Source of the DNA: DATJLY01 sp963773665
GTDB lineage: Bacteria; Pseudomonadota; Alphaproteobacteria; ATCC43930; CGMCC-115725
Assembly (NCBI GenBank): GCA_963773665.1
Contig: CAVZBZ010000003.1
Location: forward strand, 434,001-498,000
Direction of reading: 5' to 3'
Length of the DNA stretch: 64,000 nucleotides
Under the pieces are notes generated by a model. It searched no databases and was not told where the DNA came from. It saw nothing but the letters and a program-made list of their open reading frames with translations. A program made the translations under genes and the position numbers. The stretch's first letter is position 1. Each line of letters begins with the position of its first letter. This document shows, piece after piece, positions 42,588-51,230 of this stretch.

Positions 42588-44335
42588 GCCGCACGCGAGT
42601 TCTGGTGGCGTCCGGCCTCGCCGCGCTGGTGCTGGCGCTCGCCGCGGTGCCGACGCTCGCCATTCCCGCCTTCTACGTTTCGTTCCTCTACATCATCTAT
42701 TACTGGACCGCGCTGGCAACGAGCTGGACCATCCTCAGCGGCTTCGCCGGCTATTGGAGCTTCGGCCACGCCGCCTTCATGGGCGTCGGCGCCTATGCCG
42801 CCGCGACGTTCGCGATCAAGATGGGCATGCCGTATCTGTGGACGCTGCCGGCGGCGGCGCTGCTGGCAGCGGTTCTGGGCACGACGATTGGTTTCGTCGT
42901 GTTCCGCGTCCAGCGCCTGCGCGGCGAGCTGTTCGCGCTCATTACCATCTCGGTCACCTTCATCATCGCCACCATCATCAACAACACGCCGATTGATGGC
43001 GGAAGCGGCGTGTATCTCATCAGCGTCGAGCTGCCGGAGATCATGGGCTCGTCGCAGGCGACGATCTATCTTTTGGGGCTCGCCATGGCAGTGGCGGCAA
43101 TCGGCTCGGCCTGGGCGGTGTCGCGCTCGCGGCTGGGGTTGGGCCTCTTCGCCATCCACGACGACGAGGACGTGGCCGAGGCCAAGGGCGTTCCCACATT
43201 CCGCTACAAGCTCGCCGCGTTTGCGCTGTCAGCCGCCATCGCCGGCGCGGTTGGCGGGATCTATGCAATCTATGTGAGCTATCTCACGACCGACGCGATC
43301 TTCGACGTAACGGTGACGATGTATCCAGTGGTGATGAGTATCTTCGGCGGCGCGCGGCACTGGCTCGGGCCGGCGCTCGGCGCCACCACTATTACCGCCG
43401 CCCTCTATGCCAATGCGAGCGGCCCCCAAGCATCGCTCGGCCGCGCGGTGGTGGCGCTGATGCTGATCCTGGTGATCCTGCTGATGCCGGACGGAGTCAT
43501 GCCGGCGATTCTGCGCCGCTGGTACCGGATCGTGCCGCCGCGTCTGCCAGCGCCAGTGGCGCCGCGGGTGGAGCTGCCGCGCTCGGGCGCCGCGCGCATC
43601 GCCGCGGCGCCGCTGCTCGACTGCCGCGACGTGCGCAAGTCGTTCGGCGGCATCCAGGCGCTGAAGGGCGTGAGCCTTTCGGTGCAGGAGGGCGAGATTC
43701 TCGGATTGGTCGGACCCAACGGCTCGGGCAAATCAACTCTCATCAACGTCATCACCGGGCATTTCTCGATCGATACCGGCACCATCGCGTTCGCGGGATC
43801 GCGGATTGAAGCGCTCGCCGCCCATCGCATCGCCCGGCTCGGAATCGCCCGCTCCTATCAAATCCCGCGGCCGTTCAATCATTTGAGCGCGCTTGACAAT
43901 GTCGCTCTGGCGGTGCGCTTCGGTACGGCCTTCGGCGAGCCCCGCGACGCCGCCGGCGAGGCGATGCACTGGCTCGGGTATACCGGTCTGGCGCGCCGCG
44001 CCGCCGACCTGCCGCAACAGCTCAACCTGCACGAGCGCAAGTTCCTCGAGCTGGCCCGCGCTCTGGCGGCGCGGCCGCGGCTCCTGTTGCTCGACGAGGT
44101 GCTGTCGGGATTGAACCACACGGAGATCGACGGCGCGCTGCGCCTCGTCCGCGACATTCGCGATCAGGGCACGTCTATCATCTTCGTCGAGCATTTGATG
44201 CGCGCGGTGGTGGCGCTGTCGGATCGGGTGGCAGTGCTGAACGAGGGCGCGCTGATCGCCGTCGGCACACCCCAGGAGACCATGCGCGAGGCCGAGGTCA
44301 TCAACGTCTATCTCGGCAATGCCCATGCTACTTGA
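42578..44335 (+). CDS. LivM permease fused to LivG ATPase
   Basis: A single 585-residue protein. Residues 1 to about 325 are a LivM-type permease (IIYYWTALATSWTILSGFAG, SFGHAAFMGVGAYAAA, coupling loop DDEDVAEAKGVPTFRYKLAA). After a Pro/Ala linker (about 326-350) comes a LivG-type ATPase with Walker A GPNGSGKST, a Q-loop near AFAGS, a degenerate signature LNLHERKFLELARALA and Walker B LLLLDEVLSGLN. The ABC signature normally LSGGQ/LSYGE is replaced by LNLHERK, as in many LivG proteins. The fusion keeps permease and ATPase in one polypeptide. Confidence 0.92.
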   Translation: MDLSRTRVLVASGLAALVLALAAVPTLAIPAFYVSFLYIIYYWTALATSWTILSGFAGYWSFGHAAFMGVGAYAAATFAIKMGMPYLWTLPAAALLAAVLGTTIGFVVFRVQRLRGELFALITISVTFIIATIINNTPIDGGSGVYLISVELPEIMGSSQATIYLLGLAMAVAAIGSAWAVSRSRLGLGLFAIHDDEDVAEAKGVPTFRYKLAAFALSAAIAGAVGGIYAIYVSYLTTDAIFDVTVTMYPVVMSIFGGARHWLGPALGATTITAALYANASGPQASLGRAVVALMLILVILLMPDGVMPAILRRWYRIVPPRLPAPVAPRVELPRSGAARIAAAPLLDCRDVRKSFGGIQALKGVSLSVQEGEILGLVGPNGSGKSTLINVITGHFSIDTGTIAFAGSRIEALAAHRIARLGIARSYQIPRPFNHLSALDNVALAVRFGTAFGEPRDAAGEAMHWLGYTGLARRAADLPQQLNLHERKFLELARALAARPRLLLLDEVLSGLNHTEIDGALRLVRDIRDQGTSIIFVEHLMRAVVALSDRVAVLNEGALIAVGTPQETMREAEVINVYLGNAHAT

Positions 44336-45032
44336 GGCGACATCGCTCACCGTCGGCTATGGCGGCGCGCCGGCGATCGTCGGCGTTTCGATCGTCGTCA
44401 ATGCCGGCGAGCTCGTCGCCGTCATCGGCCCTAACGGCGCCGGCAAGAGCACGCTCATCAACGCGATCGCCGGCGTGCTCCGCTATCGCGAGGGCACGCT
44501 CAGCTTCGACGGAGTCGATCTCTTGGCGGTGCCGGCGCATGAGGTCTGCCGCCACGGCGTGGCGCTGGTGCCCGAGGGGCGACGCCTCTTCGCGGGCATG
44601 ACGGTCGAGGAGAACCTCGAGATCGGCTGCTTTCGCCCCGAGGCGCGGCGCCGGCGCGAAGCCAACCTGGAGCGGGTGTTCGCGCTCTTTCCGGTTCTGG
44701 CCGAGCGCCGCCACCAGCTCGCCGGGACGCTGTCGGGAGGACAGCAGCAGATGGTCGCGATCGGGCGGGCGCTGATGGCGGAGCCGCGGCTTCTGCTGCT
44801 CGACGAGCCGTCGCTCGGGCTCGCGCCTTCCGTGGTTACCGACGTGTTCCGCGTCGTGCGCACGATCCACGACGAGGGCATGTCGATCCTGCTGGTCGAG
44901 CAGAATGTCGGCCAGGCGCTCGAAATCGCCGACCGCGCCTATGTGCTCGAGGAGGGCCGCATGGTCGCCGCCGGCCTGCCCTCGGATTTACTTGCGCAAT
45001 CGCGCATCCGCGAGGCCTATCTTGGACTATGA
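44319..45032 (+). CDS. Branched-chain amino acid-type ABC ATPase (LivF family)
   Basis: A 237-residue ATPase with Walker A GPNGAGKST, Q-loop and family loop VPEGRRLFAGMTVEENLEIG, signature LSGGQQQMVAIGRALM and Walker B LLLLDEPSLGLAP. It partners the LivG half of the preceding fusion to form the second nucleotide-binding domain. The ATG at 44319 lies inside the 3' end of the LivM-LivG gene (17-base overlap). It is the last gene of the operon and converges on the broken amidohydrolase gene 100 bases away. Confidence 0.95.
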   Translation: MPMLLEATSLTVGYGGAPAIVGVSIVVNAGELVAVIGPNGAGKSTLINAIAGVLRYREGTLSFDGVDLLAVPAHEVCRHGVALVPEGRRLFAGMTVEENLEIGCFRPEARRRREANLERVFALFPVLAERRHQLAGTLSGGQQQMVAIGRALMAEPRLLLLDEPSLGLAPSVVTDVFRVVRTIHDEGMSILLVEQNVGQALEIADRAYVLEEGRMVAAGLPSDLLAQSRIREAYLGL

Positions 45033-45132
45033 GCCCTTCAGCCTTGATCCATGTCAACGTGTTCGGCAAGGCGCAACCTGCGCCGAATTCTCAAAACCAA
45101 CGCGTCTGCCCACGAAAATTTATTTCATGACT

Positions 45133-46231
45133 TCACGCCTTCGCCAGACGCGGGATCAGCCGCTTCGAGTTACCCGCGAGGATCGCGGCTTTGTCTTTCG
45201 CCGATAGGGCGCGCTGGTCGATCGCATCGAGCTGATTGTCCGTGAAATAGAGGAAGTCCGTTCCGTAGACGATCTGAGAAGCTTTTGCGAATTTCGTCAG
45301 AGCGGCCCAGGAATAGGCGTTAGTAACATTGACCGTGTCGTAGTAAAGCCCTTGGAGGAGAGCGAAAACGCCGTTCGGCGCGATCTGCTCGGGCTTGATC
45401 GCGGCCCTCATGCTGGCATGCACGAAAGCGTCAATCCGTCCGGCGACGAAGGGAATGGTTCCGCCGCCATACGACAGTATCCATTTGATGTCGGGGTAGC
45501 GGACCAAGGCCCCATTGGCGAGTAGGCTCGTCACCGCCCGCGTCACGTCGAAAGTCACCTCGATCACCGAGGGATTCACGCCTGGTCCGGTCCCTGCCGA
45601 AGCCGCGATGCAACAGGCTGGATTGGGACCGTGGAGATAGACGATCGCTTTGCGGCGGTTGAGTTCCTCCCAGATCGGATTGTAAAACGGATCGCCGAGA
45701 TATTTGCCGTTGTAGCTCGTGTTAATGCCGATGCCGTCGGCGTGAACCTGGTCAAGGCCGTATTCGATTTCCCGGAGGGACAGATCGAACGTCGAGCATG
45801 TTGAGCGGGGCCATCAGCCCAAAGCGCCCGGGATGATCGCTCATCATCTTCGCGGCATAATCGTCGCAGGCGTGGACGACGCGGCTGGCGGCCGACGCAT
45901 CGAGTCCCCAGAACCCGTCGCTGATCGAGGCCAATGAAAGAATGGCGGTCGCCACACCGGCGCTGTCCATTTCCGCCAGCGATACGTCGGGCGTCCATTT
46001 CTGCATGGCGCCATAATGTGGAACGTGGTGCTGATCCTCGTAATCGTCCTGCGCCTTCAAATATTCTGGCGCCCAGAAATGGTGATGCATGTCGATTACG
46101 CCGTGATGCTTGGGTTTGGGGGCTTGCGCCAAGCCTCGCGCCGGATGCAGCATTGAAGCGATGCCCGCCGTCGCAAGTCCGGTCAGCACCTGCCGCCGCG
46201 AAGTAGCGAGGCGAATACTGTCGTGAGGCAT
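45133..46231 (-). pseudogene. Tat-exported amidohydrolase-2 family protein, frameshifted
   Basis: An amidohydrolase of the ACMSD/methylsalicylate decarboxylase-like family split by one extra base. The first part begins with a Tat signal (TSRRQVLTGLATAGIASM) and the metal motif DMHHHFWAPEYL, and reaches LMAPLNMLDV. One frame over it continues DLSLREIEYGLDQVHADG, then NGKYLGDPFYNPIWEELN, VYLHGPNPACC and the final catalytic Asp in YGTDFLYFTDNQLD. The surplus base is one of the two A at 45788-45789. Together about 365 residues, full length for the family. It could be an active gene with a sequence error. Confidence 0.8.
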
Positions 46232-46739
46232 CGTTTCCTCCTGTGCGGCGTTATCGCTTTAGCATGGCATGGAGCTTATGAACCCGGCCTCCAGATGACC
46301 GGCTTCTCAATTGGCATTTTGCGCCCTTTCGACGTCGCCAACAATACCGATGGGAGTTCCGAAATTGGCACATCTCGGAAGTGCGGTATGGCAGGGCGGC
46401 AGCGGCTTAGAGATTCAAAACGGACTTGCGCTTGCGGCTAGGAGTCCGCCCTCGCGAGGATAGACGCGATCTGGCGATCGCTCTGAAGCGTTCAGGGAAT
46501 TTTGCTTCGAGGGACACACATCGTGAAAGTATCTGCCGCTCGTTGAACCGCGGCAGCTCCGTTCCCAATACCCTTCGGTTGCCAATGGGCCAAACCTCCC
46601 GGATTTTTCTCACTCAAACCGGTCCCGTTTTCCGGAAGCAGGTCACCTACTATGCGCGCCATACCCGGCCATTGCGACCGCCACGTTGTCGCGCACCGCG
46701 ATGAAATCGCGTCACCGGAAGTCGAGCGGAGAACGCAGC
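46232..46739. other. Intergenic region without recognisable gene
   Basis: About 510 bases between the amidohydrolase start and the hydrolase terminator stem. It is less GC-rich than its surroundings, and no frame longer than about 110 codons shows domain motifs, a plausible ribosome site or third-position GC bias. It may hold the promoter of the amidohydrolase gene. Confidence 0.5.
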
Positions 46740-46763
46740 GCGGCGGACGCTTTCGTCCGCCGC
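46740..46763 (-). terminator. Stem-loop after the alpha/beta hydrolase gene
   Basis: Perfect 10-base arms GCGGCGGACG and CGTCCGCCGC with a four-base loop, 13 bases past the hydrolase stop on the minus strand. There is no U tract. Confidence 0.5.
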
Positions 46764-46775
46764 CGGCATCGCCGC

Positions 46776-47639
46776 CTATTGCCCCTTGATGAAAGGAATT
46801 GCTAGCCGATAGACCTCCTGCTCGGCGTCCCACGGCACCATGTGCTTGCAGTTCTCGACGATGTGCAGGTTGAGGTCGGGATGCATTTTCTTGATGAGCT
46901 CCGCACGGTCGCCGGCATGAGCTCGGTCGTTGCGCCCGTATATCAGGAGCAGCGGAATTTTTAGATCAAGCATCCGCTTCCATAACGGCGCCGCTGGCTC
47001 GCCGCCGCTACTGTCTCCGCCGGCATTGGCGCGCGCGGTGAAGGTCTCGAACGCCTTGCCGACGCTGCGGCTGTGGCGTAGCGCCAGTTCTTCGGGCGTT
47101 ACCATATCGGTATGAAACAGGTCGGCCTGCATGAGCTTCTTCGTTTCTTCGGAGGTCGGTTCGGTGACCGCCATCTGGCGATCGACGCGTTGCGCGACTT
47201 GCGCATAGCGGCCTTCGACGTCGTCGGGCAGGGGTGGCAGCAAGGTACCGGTGCCGAGTACGACGAGATGGGAGTAACGCTCCGGCTTTTTCAACGCTAG
47301 CTGCACTGCCATGCTGCCTGAGCGCGAATGCGCGATCAGCGCCGGCTTCTTCAAGCCAAGAGCGTCAATGAATTTCGGCACCGAGGCAGTCTGATAATTG
47401 AGGGAAAGGTCGCTGCCGACCTCGCTCAGTCCGTAGCCGGGGAAGTCGTAGGCGATCGCGCGCAGGCCGGCCTTTGCCAGCGGCCCGAGATTGCGCCGGA
47501 ACACGTCTGCCGAGGAGCCGAGTGACGCGCCATGCAGCAGCAGCACAGGATGGCCCGACCCTTCTTCAATATAGCGTAGGCGCAGTCCGTCGACGGTGAC
47601 GTATCTGTCGGCGATCAGAGTTGCGAGATGGGTGTCCAT
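46776..47639 (-). CDS. Alpha/beta hydrolase
   Basis: A 287-residue alpha/beta-fold hydrolase. The oxyanion block is PVLLLHGASLGSSADVF, the nucleophile elbow is LIAHSRSGSMAVQLAL (S-R-S-G-S with Ser as nucleophile), and late strand Asp and His lie in LLIYGRNDRAHAGDR and VENCKHMVPWDAE. It resembles the meta-cleavage product hydrolase branch (MhpC-like). It is the last gene of a minus-strand run with an SsuABC-type transporter and a dihydroorotase-like enzyme, so it probably acts on the imported compound. Confidence 0.88.
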   Translation of the reverse strand: MDTHLATLIADRYVTVDGLRLRYIEEGSGHPVLLLHGASLGSSADVFRRNLGPLAKAGLRAIAYDFPGYGLSEVGSDLSLNYQTASVPKFIDALGLKKPALIAHSRSGSMAVQLALKKPERYSHLVVLGTGTLLPPLPDDVEGRYAQVAQRVDRQMAVTEPTSEETKKLMQADLFHTDMVTPEELALRHSRSVGKAFETFTARANAGGDSSGGEPAAPLWKRMLDLKIPLLLIYGRNDRAHAGDRAELIKKMHPDLNLHIVENCKHMVPWDAEQEVYRLAIPFIKGQ

Positions 47640-47743
47640 GCTTCCTCCTCACTGGCTCGTGCGTGACGATTAATGCTTATAGTCGGCCGAAGCAGAGCCT
47701 GTGGCAATCTCGCAAGGGAATGGCTCAACCGGCCCGCAAACCG

Positions 47744-48526
47744 TCAATATCCGGTGGCGATGGGCGGCATGCCGAGCGAGCGGATGACGACAAACTGCGC
47801 CAGCGCAACAGCGCCGTAGAGCGCAAGGCCGATGAGGCACAGGAACGTCACCGCGGCGAAGACAAGACCGGTCTCGACTTCGGACGAAGCGAACAACACA
47901 AGATAACCAAGCCCCGACTGCGCCGTGACGAACTCGCCAACGACGATCCCCGTAAGCGCCATCAAGGCGCCGACCTTGAGACCGTCAAAAATGTGCGGTA
48001 ACGCGTAGGGCAGCCGCACCAGCAGAAAGGTCTGCCAAGCCGATGCGGTGAGCGCGCGGCAGAGAAGCAGGCTGTTGCGGTCGGTGCCGGTGAAGCCGCT
48101 GATGGTGGCGACGAGCACCGGAAAGAAGGCGATGAAAATGGCGAAGGCGAGCCGCGATTCCGGGCCGACGCCGAGCCAGACGATGAAGAGCGGCGCGACC
48201 GCGATCTTGGGTACGAGTTGAAACAGTACGATGTGGGGATAGATCGCCTGGCGCAGCCGCCGCGATGCCGTTATCGCAGCGCCAAGCAAAATTCCGATCG
48301 CGCTCGCGACGGTGAAACTGACGACGAGATCGATGCCCGTCGGCACGGTATGCAGCAACAGCAGCGGATAGGTGGTCCTGATCACGCGCCAAATTTCCGA
48401 CGGTGGCACGAGCAGGCTCGGCGAGACCGCGGCCCAGCCGACGCCATATTGCCACAGCAAGAGAAGAAGAGCCGCGAGCCCCGCCGGCAGCAGCGTGCGG
48501 CGCGCGAGGCCGCTCATCCCCGCCAC
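47744..48526 (-). CDS. ABC transporter permease, SsuC/TauC family
   Basis: A 260-residue permease with six helices. The binding-protein-dependent loop lies in LTASAWQTFLLVRLPYALPHIFDGL (short form WQTFLLVRLPYALP), matching the E-A-A-type loop region of nitrate/sulfonate/taurine permeases. Other blocks are PSLLVPPSEIWRVIRTTYP and GIVVGEFVTAQSGLGYLV. It starts 13 bases inside the end of the other permease gene, so the system uses two different permeases. Confidence 0.92.
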   Translation of the reverse strand: MAGMSGLARRTLLPAGLAALLLLLWQYGVGWAAVSPSLLVPPSEIWRVIRTTYPLLLLHTVPTGIDLVVSFTVASAIGILLGAAITASRRLRQAIYPHIVLFQLVPKIAVAPLFIVWLGVGPESRLAFAIFIAFFPVLVATISGFTGTDRNSLLLCRALTASAWQTFLLVRLPYALPHIFDGLKVGALMALTGIVVGEFVTAQSGLGYLVLFASSEVETGLVFAAVTFLCLIGLALYGAVALAQFVVIRSLGMPPIATGY

Positions 48527-49302
48527 CAGCGCTGCGCAGCATATTCAGCGAGCACGAGCACACCGTAAAAGGCGAGGCCGAGCAGCGACAGTGCGGCGAG
48601 ACCGGCGAAGACTTTGGCCGTTTCGCTGCGCGCGCCGGCATTGAGAATGAAATAGCCGAGCCCTGCGTTCGAGGAGATGAACTCGCCGACGACGATGCCC
48701 ATGAAGACGAGCGTCGCCGCGATCTTCATCCCGGTGAAAAGGTAGGGAAGCGCGAATGGCACCCGGACGCGGAAGAAAATTTGCCATGGCGAAGCTGCGA
48801 GTGCGCGGCAGAGATTGACTACGTTTGCGTCGGTACTGGCGAGGCCGGTCGCAGTCGAGAGTGCGATCGGAAAGAAGCTCACGAACACGCCGAAGGCAAG
48901 ATGGGCCGGTGCGCCGACTCCAAGCCAGATGACAAAGAGCGGCGCGAACGCGATCTTGGGAACGAGCTGAAAGAGCACGAGATTCGGGAAGAGCGCATCG
49001 CGGAGCGCCGCCGAGAACGTCGCCCCGGCCGCGATCGGCACGCCGACCACAACGGCAATGACAAAGGCCTCGAGCGATTCGAGCCCGGTGAACCGCGCCT
49101 GATGGAGAAGCTCGGGCAGAAGGAGAGCGAATTTGCGCAGGATCGCGGTGGGCGGCGGCAGGATGACCGCCGGGACCTGAGCTTCCATCACAACGACCTG
49201 CCAGGCGCCGAGCACGATGATCGCAGTGAGAACGGGCAGCAGCAGCGCAATCAATAGCTCGCACAGGATGCGGGCGCGGCGGCGCGCGAAGGTGAAACTC
49301 AC
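48514..49302 (-). CDS. ABC transporter permease, SsuC/TauC family
   Basis: A 262-residue permease, paralogue of the neighbouring one (shared LFQLVPKIAFAPLFVIWLGVG and FRVRVPFALPYLF). The coupling loop reads ALAASPWQIFFRVRVPFALP. GTG start at 49302 overlaps the ATPase stop by four bases (GTGA). Two divergent permeases in one operon suggest a heterodimeric channel, seen in several thiamine-precursor/pyrimidine (NMT1-type) and hydantoin-type systems. Confidence 0.92.
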   Translation of the reverse strand: MSFTFARRRARILCELLIALLLPVLTAIIVLGAWQVVVMEAQVPAVILPPPTAILRKFALLLPELLHQARFTGLESLEAFVIAVVVGVPIAAGATFSAALRDALFPNLVLFQLVPKIAFAPLFVIWLGVGAPAHLAFGVFVSFFPIALSTATGLASTDANVVNLCRALAASPWQIFFRVRVPFALPYLFTGMKIAATLVFMGIVVGEFISSNAGLGYFILNAGARSETAKVFAGLAALSLLGLAFYGVLVLAEYAAQRWWRG

Positions 49303-50102
49303 GCTTGTCCTCGCTCGACCGTCACAGCGCCGTCCTTGCCTTGGCTGCGCCCGATGAGCGAGCGCAGATGTGCACAAATCTCGTTGAATTGCGCCGTCTC
49401 GCCAATTGCGAAATCGCGTGGCCGGGCAAACGGAATGCGCAAATCCTCGACCACAGTACCGGGGCGCCGCGTCATGACCAGCACCCGGTCGGCAAGGAAC
49501 ACGGCCTCGCGGATGCTGTGCGTGACGAACAGCACAGTCTTCCTGTGACGCTGCCAGATGTCGAGAAGCGCGACGTTCATTTCGTCGCGCGTCATAGCGT
49601 CGAGTGCGCTAAACGGCTCATCCATGAGGAGAATGTCCGGGTCGTAGACGAGCGCGCGGCAGATGGCGACGCGCTGACGCATGCCGCCCGAGAGCTGATG
49701 CGGCCGCTTGTTCTCGAACCCGCCGAGACCGACCAACTCGACGAGCTTCTGCGCGCGCTCGATGTAGTCGCTGGCGGGACGTTGCAGAATGCGGATCGGG
49801 AAGAGCACATTCTCAAGAACGGATTTCCACGGCAGCAGCGTCGGGTCCTGAAACATCAGGCCGATGCTTTCGCGCGGGCCGACCAGCGGCGTTCCCGCCA
49901 TCTCGATGCGGCCCGAGGTCACGCTCTCGAGCCCGCCGCACATCATCAGCATAGTGCTCTTGCCGCAGCCGCTCGGGCCGAGGATGGCGACGAACTCGCC
50001 CTGCGCCGCGGCAAAACTCACGCCGCTCACCGCCGCGACGATGTCGTGTCTTGTCTCGAAGACCTTGCTGACGTTCACCACCGATACGTAGGTATCGGAC
50101 AC
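49299..50102 (-). CDS. ABC transporter ATPase, SsuB/TauB family
   Basis: A 267-residue ATPase of the nitrate/sulfonate/taurine type. Walker A is GPSGCGKST, the Q-loop is MFQDPTLLPWKSVLENVLFP, the signature is LSGGMRQRVAICRALVYDP and Walker B is LLMDEPFSALDAMTRDE. A switch His lies in FVTHSIREAVFLAD. GTG start at 50102, 8 bases after the binding-protein gene. It energises the two following permeases. Confidence 0.95.
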   Translation of the reverse strand: MSDTYVSVVNVSKVFETRHDIVAAVSGVSFAAAQGEFVAILGPSGCGKSTMLMMCGGLESVTSGRIEMAGTPLVGPRESIGLMFQDPTLLPWKSVLENVLFPIRILQRPASDYIERAQKLVELVGLGGFENKRPHQLSGGMRQRVAICRALVYDPDILLMDEPFSALDAMTRDEMNVALLDIWQRHRKTVLFVTHSIREAVFLADRVLVMTRRPGTVVEDLRIPFARPRDFAIGETAQFNEICAHLRSLIGRSQGKDGAVTVERGQA

Positions 50103-50110
50103 CGTTCGCC

Positions 50111-51202
50111 TCAGCGCACGTAACTCACAAATTCGGCCAGCGAGGCCTCGGCCTTCTTCCACGCCACGTCGTCCATCTTCACGTCGCCGATAAAGTCGTT
50201 GGTGAAAATGTCCGAGGCCTTGGGCCGTGTGTCGCCCTTGTCAGCGGCGTACTCCATGGTGAGGTCGATCGTCGCCTCCTGGTCCTCCGGCTGGGCATAG
50301 CCGAAACCGTGCTTCTTGGGAACGTCGCTCAGCATCGATACGTTGAAGATGCCCATGCCGATGCGCGACTGTTTGCGCGCCGTCTCCGAGACGGCGATCT
50401 CAGGCACTGCGTTGAGGAACAGCTGAAGCGACCCGTCGAGATCAGTCATACAGTCGCGCAGGCCCTTCAGGAGACCCACCGCCATCGCCGTGCAGAGCTT
50501 CGGGTCCGACTTCGCCAGCGCCTGTTGGGTGATGAGCCCGATGCCGGGAAAATTCATGCCGTAGCTACTGAACAGCATGAAGCGCGTCTTCACGTCAGTC
50601 GCGGCGAAGAACGGCAGGTTCGAGACGGCATAGCCGTCGATGGCGTCGACCTTGCGCTCTGTCAGGAGGCGCGAGCGCACGTTGCCGTCGACCTGGACCA
50701 TGTTAACCTTGGAAAGGTCGAGCCCAGCCTTGCGCGCAAAAACCGGAATAAAGGGATAGTCGCCCGAGGTGGGCGTGACGCCGAGCTGACGTCCCTCAAG
50801 GTCCTTGGGCACGTGGATCATCGAATCGGCGAGCACGTTGATGCCCATCGTCGAGTCATAGCCGCAGCAGGCGATCTGGATGACCGGCAGACCCTTCGCG
50901 GCCAGAAGGATCGGTGTCGGACAGGCGGACAGGCCGAACTCGAACTTGCCCGCGCCGACCGCCTGAGTCGCGGCAACCGAGCCGTAGCCGCGCACGATGG
51001 TGACGTCGAGCCCCTGCTCGGACCAGTAGCCCTTGCTTTTCGCGACGTAGGGATAGGCGCTGGCGCCTTCGGCGAGCCACGAGAGCGTGAGCGTCACCTT
51101 GCGTGGCGTGTCCGCCGCGGCCCGCCGCGCGAAGGCGGGAACGACCGCGCTCGCCGCGGCCGCCTTGAGCGCGAACCGTCTCGTCATTTCGTGCCGGGCC
51201 AT
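50111..51202 (-). CDS. Tat-exported NMT1/SsuA-type substrate-binding protein
   Basis: A 363-residue binding protein. The N-terminus has twin arginines (MTRRFALKAAAASAVVPAFA). The NMT1/THI5-like fold shows VTLTLSWLAEGASAYPYVAK, GYWSEQGLDVTIVRGYGSV and QAVGAGKFEFGLS. GGAGGGG stands directly before the ATG at 51202. It lies between the dihydroorotase-like gene and the ATPase gene, so the pair is transcribed together. Members bind pyrimidine precursors, riboflavin-like or sulfonate compounds; this ligand is unknown. Confidence 0.92.
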   Translation of the reverse strand: MARHEMTRRFALKAAAASAVVPAFARRAAADTPRKVTLTLSWLAEGASAYPYVAKSKGYWSEQGLDVTIVRGYGSVAATQAVGAGKFEFGLSACPTPILLAAKGLPVIQIACCGYDSTMGINVLADSMIHVPKDLEGRQLGVTPTSGDYPFIPVFARKAGLDLSKVNMVQVDGNVRSRLLTERKVDAIDGYAVSNLPFFAATDVKTRFMLFSSYGMNFPGIGLITQQALAKSDPKLCTAMAVGLLKGLRDCMTDLDGSLQLFLNAVPEIAVSETARKQSRIGMGIFNVSMLSDVPKKHGFGYAQPEDQEATIDLTMEYAADKGDTRPKASDIFTNDFIGDVKMDDVAWKKAEASLAEFVSYVR

Positions 51203-51230
51203 GGTCCCCTCCTTTCCGGCCTTCAGAATG

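Noticed and set aside
45033..45132. Possible terminator between livF and the amidohydrolase
   Set aside because: No stem of useful length was found in the 100-base convergent gap.
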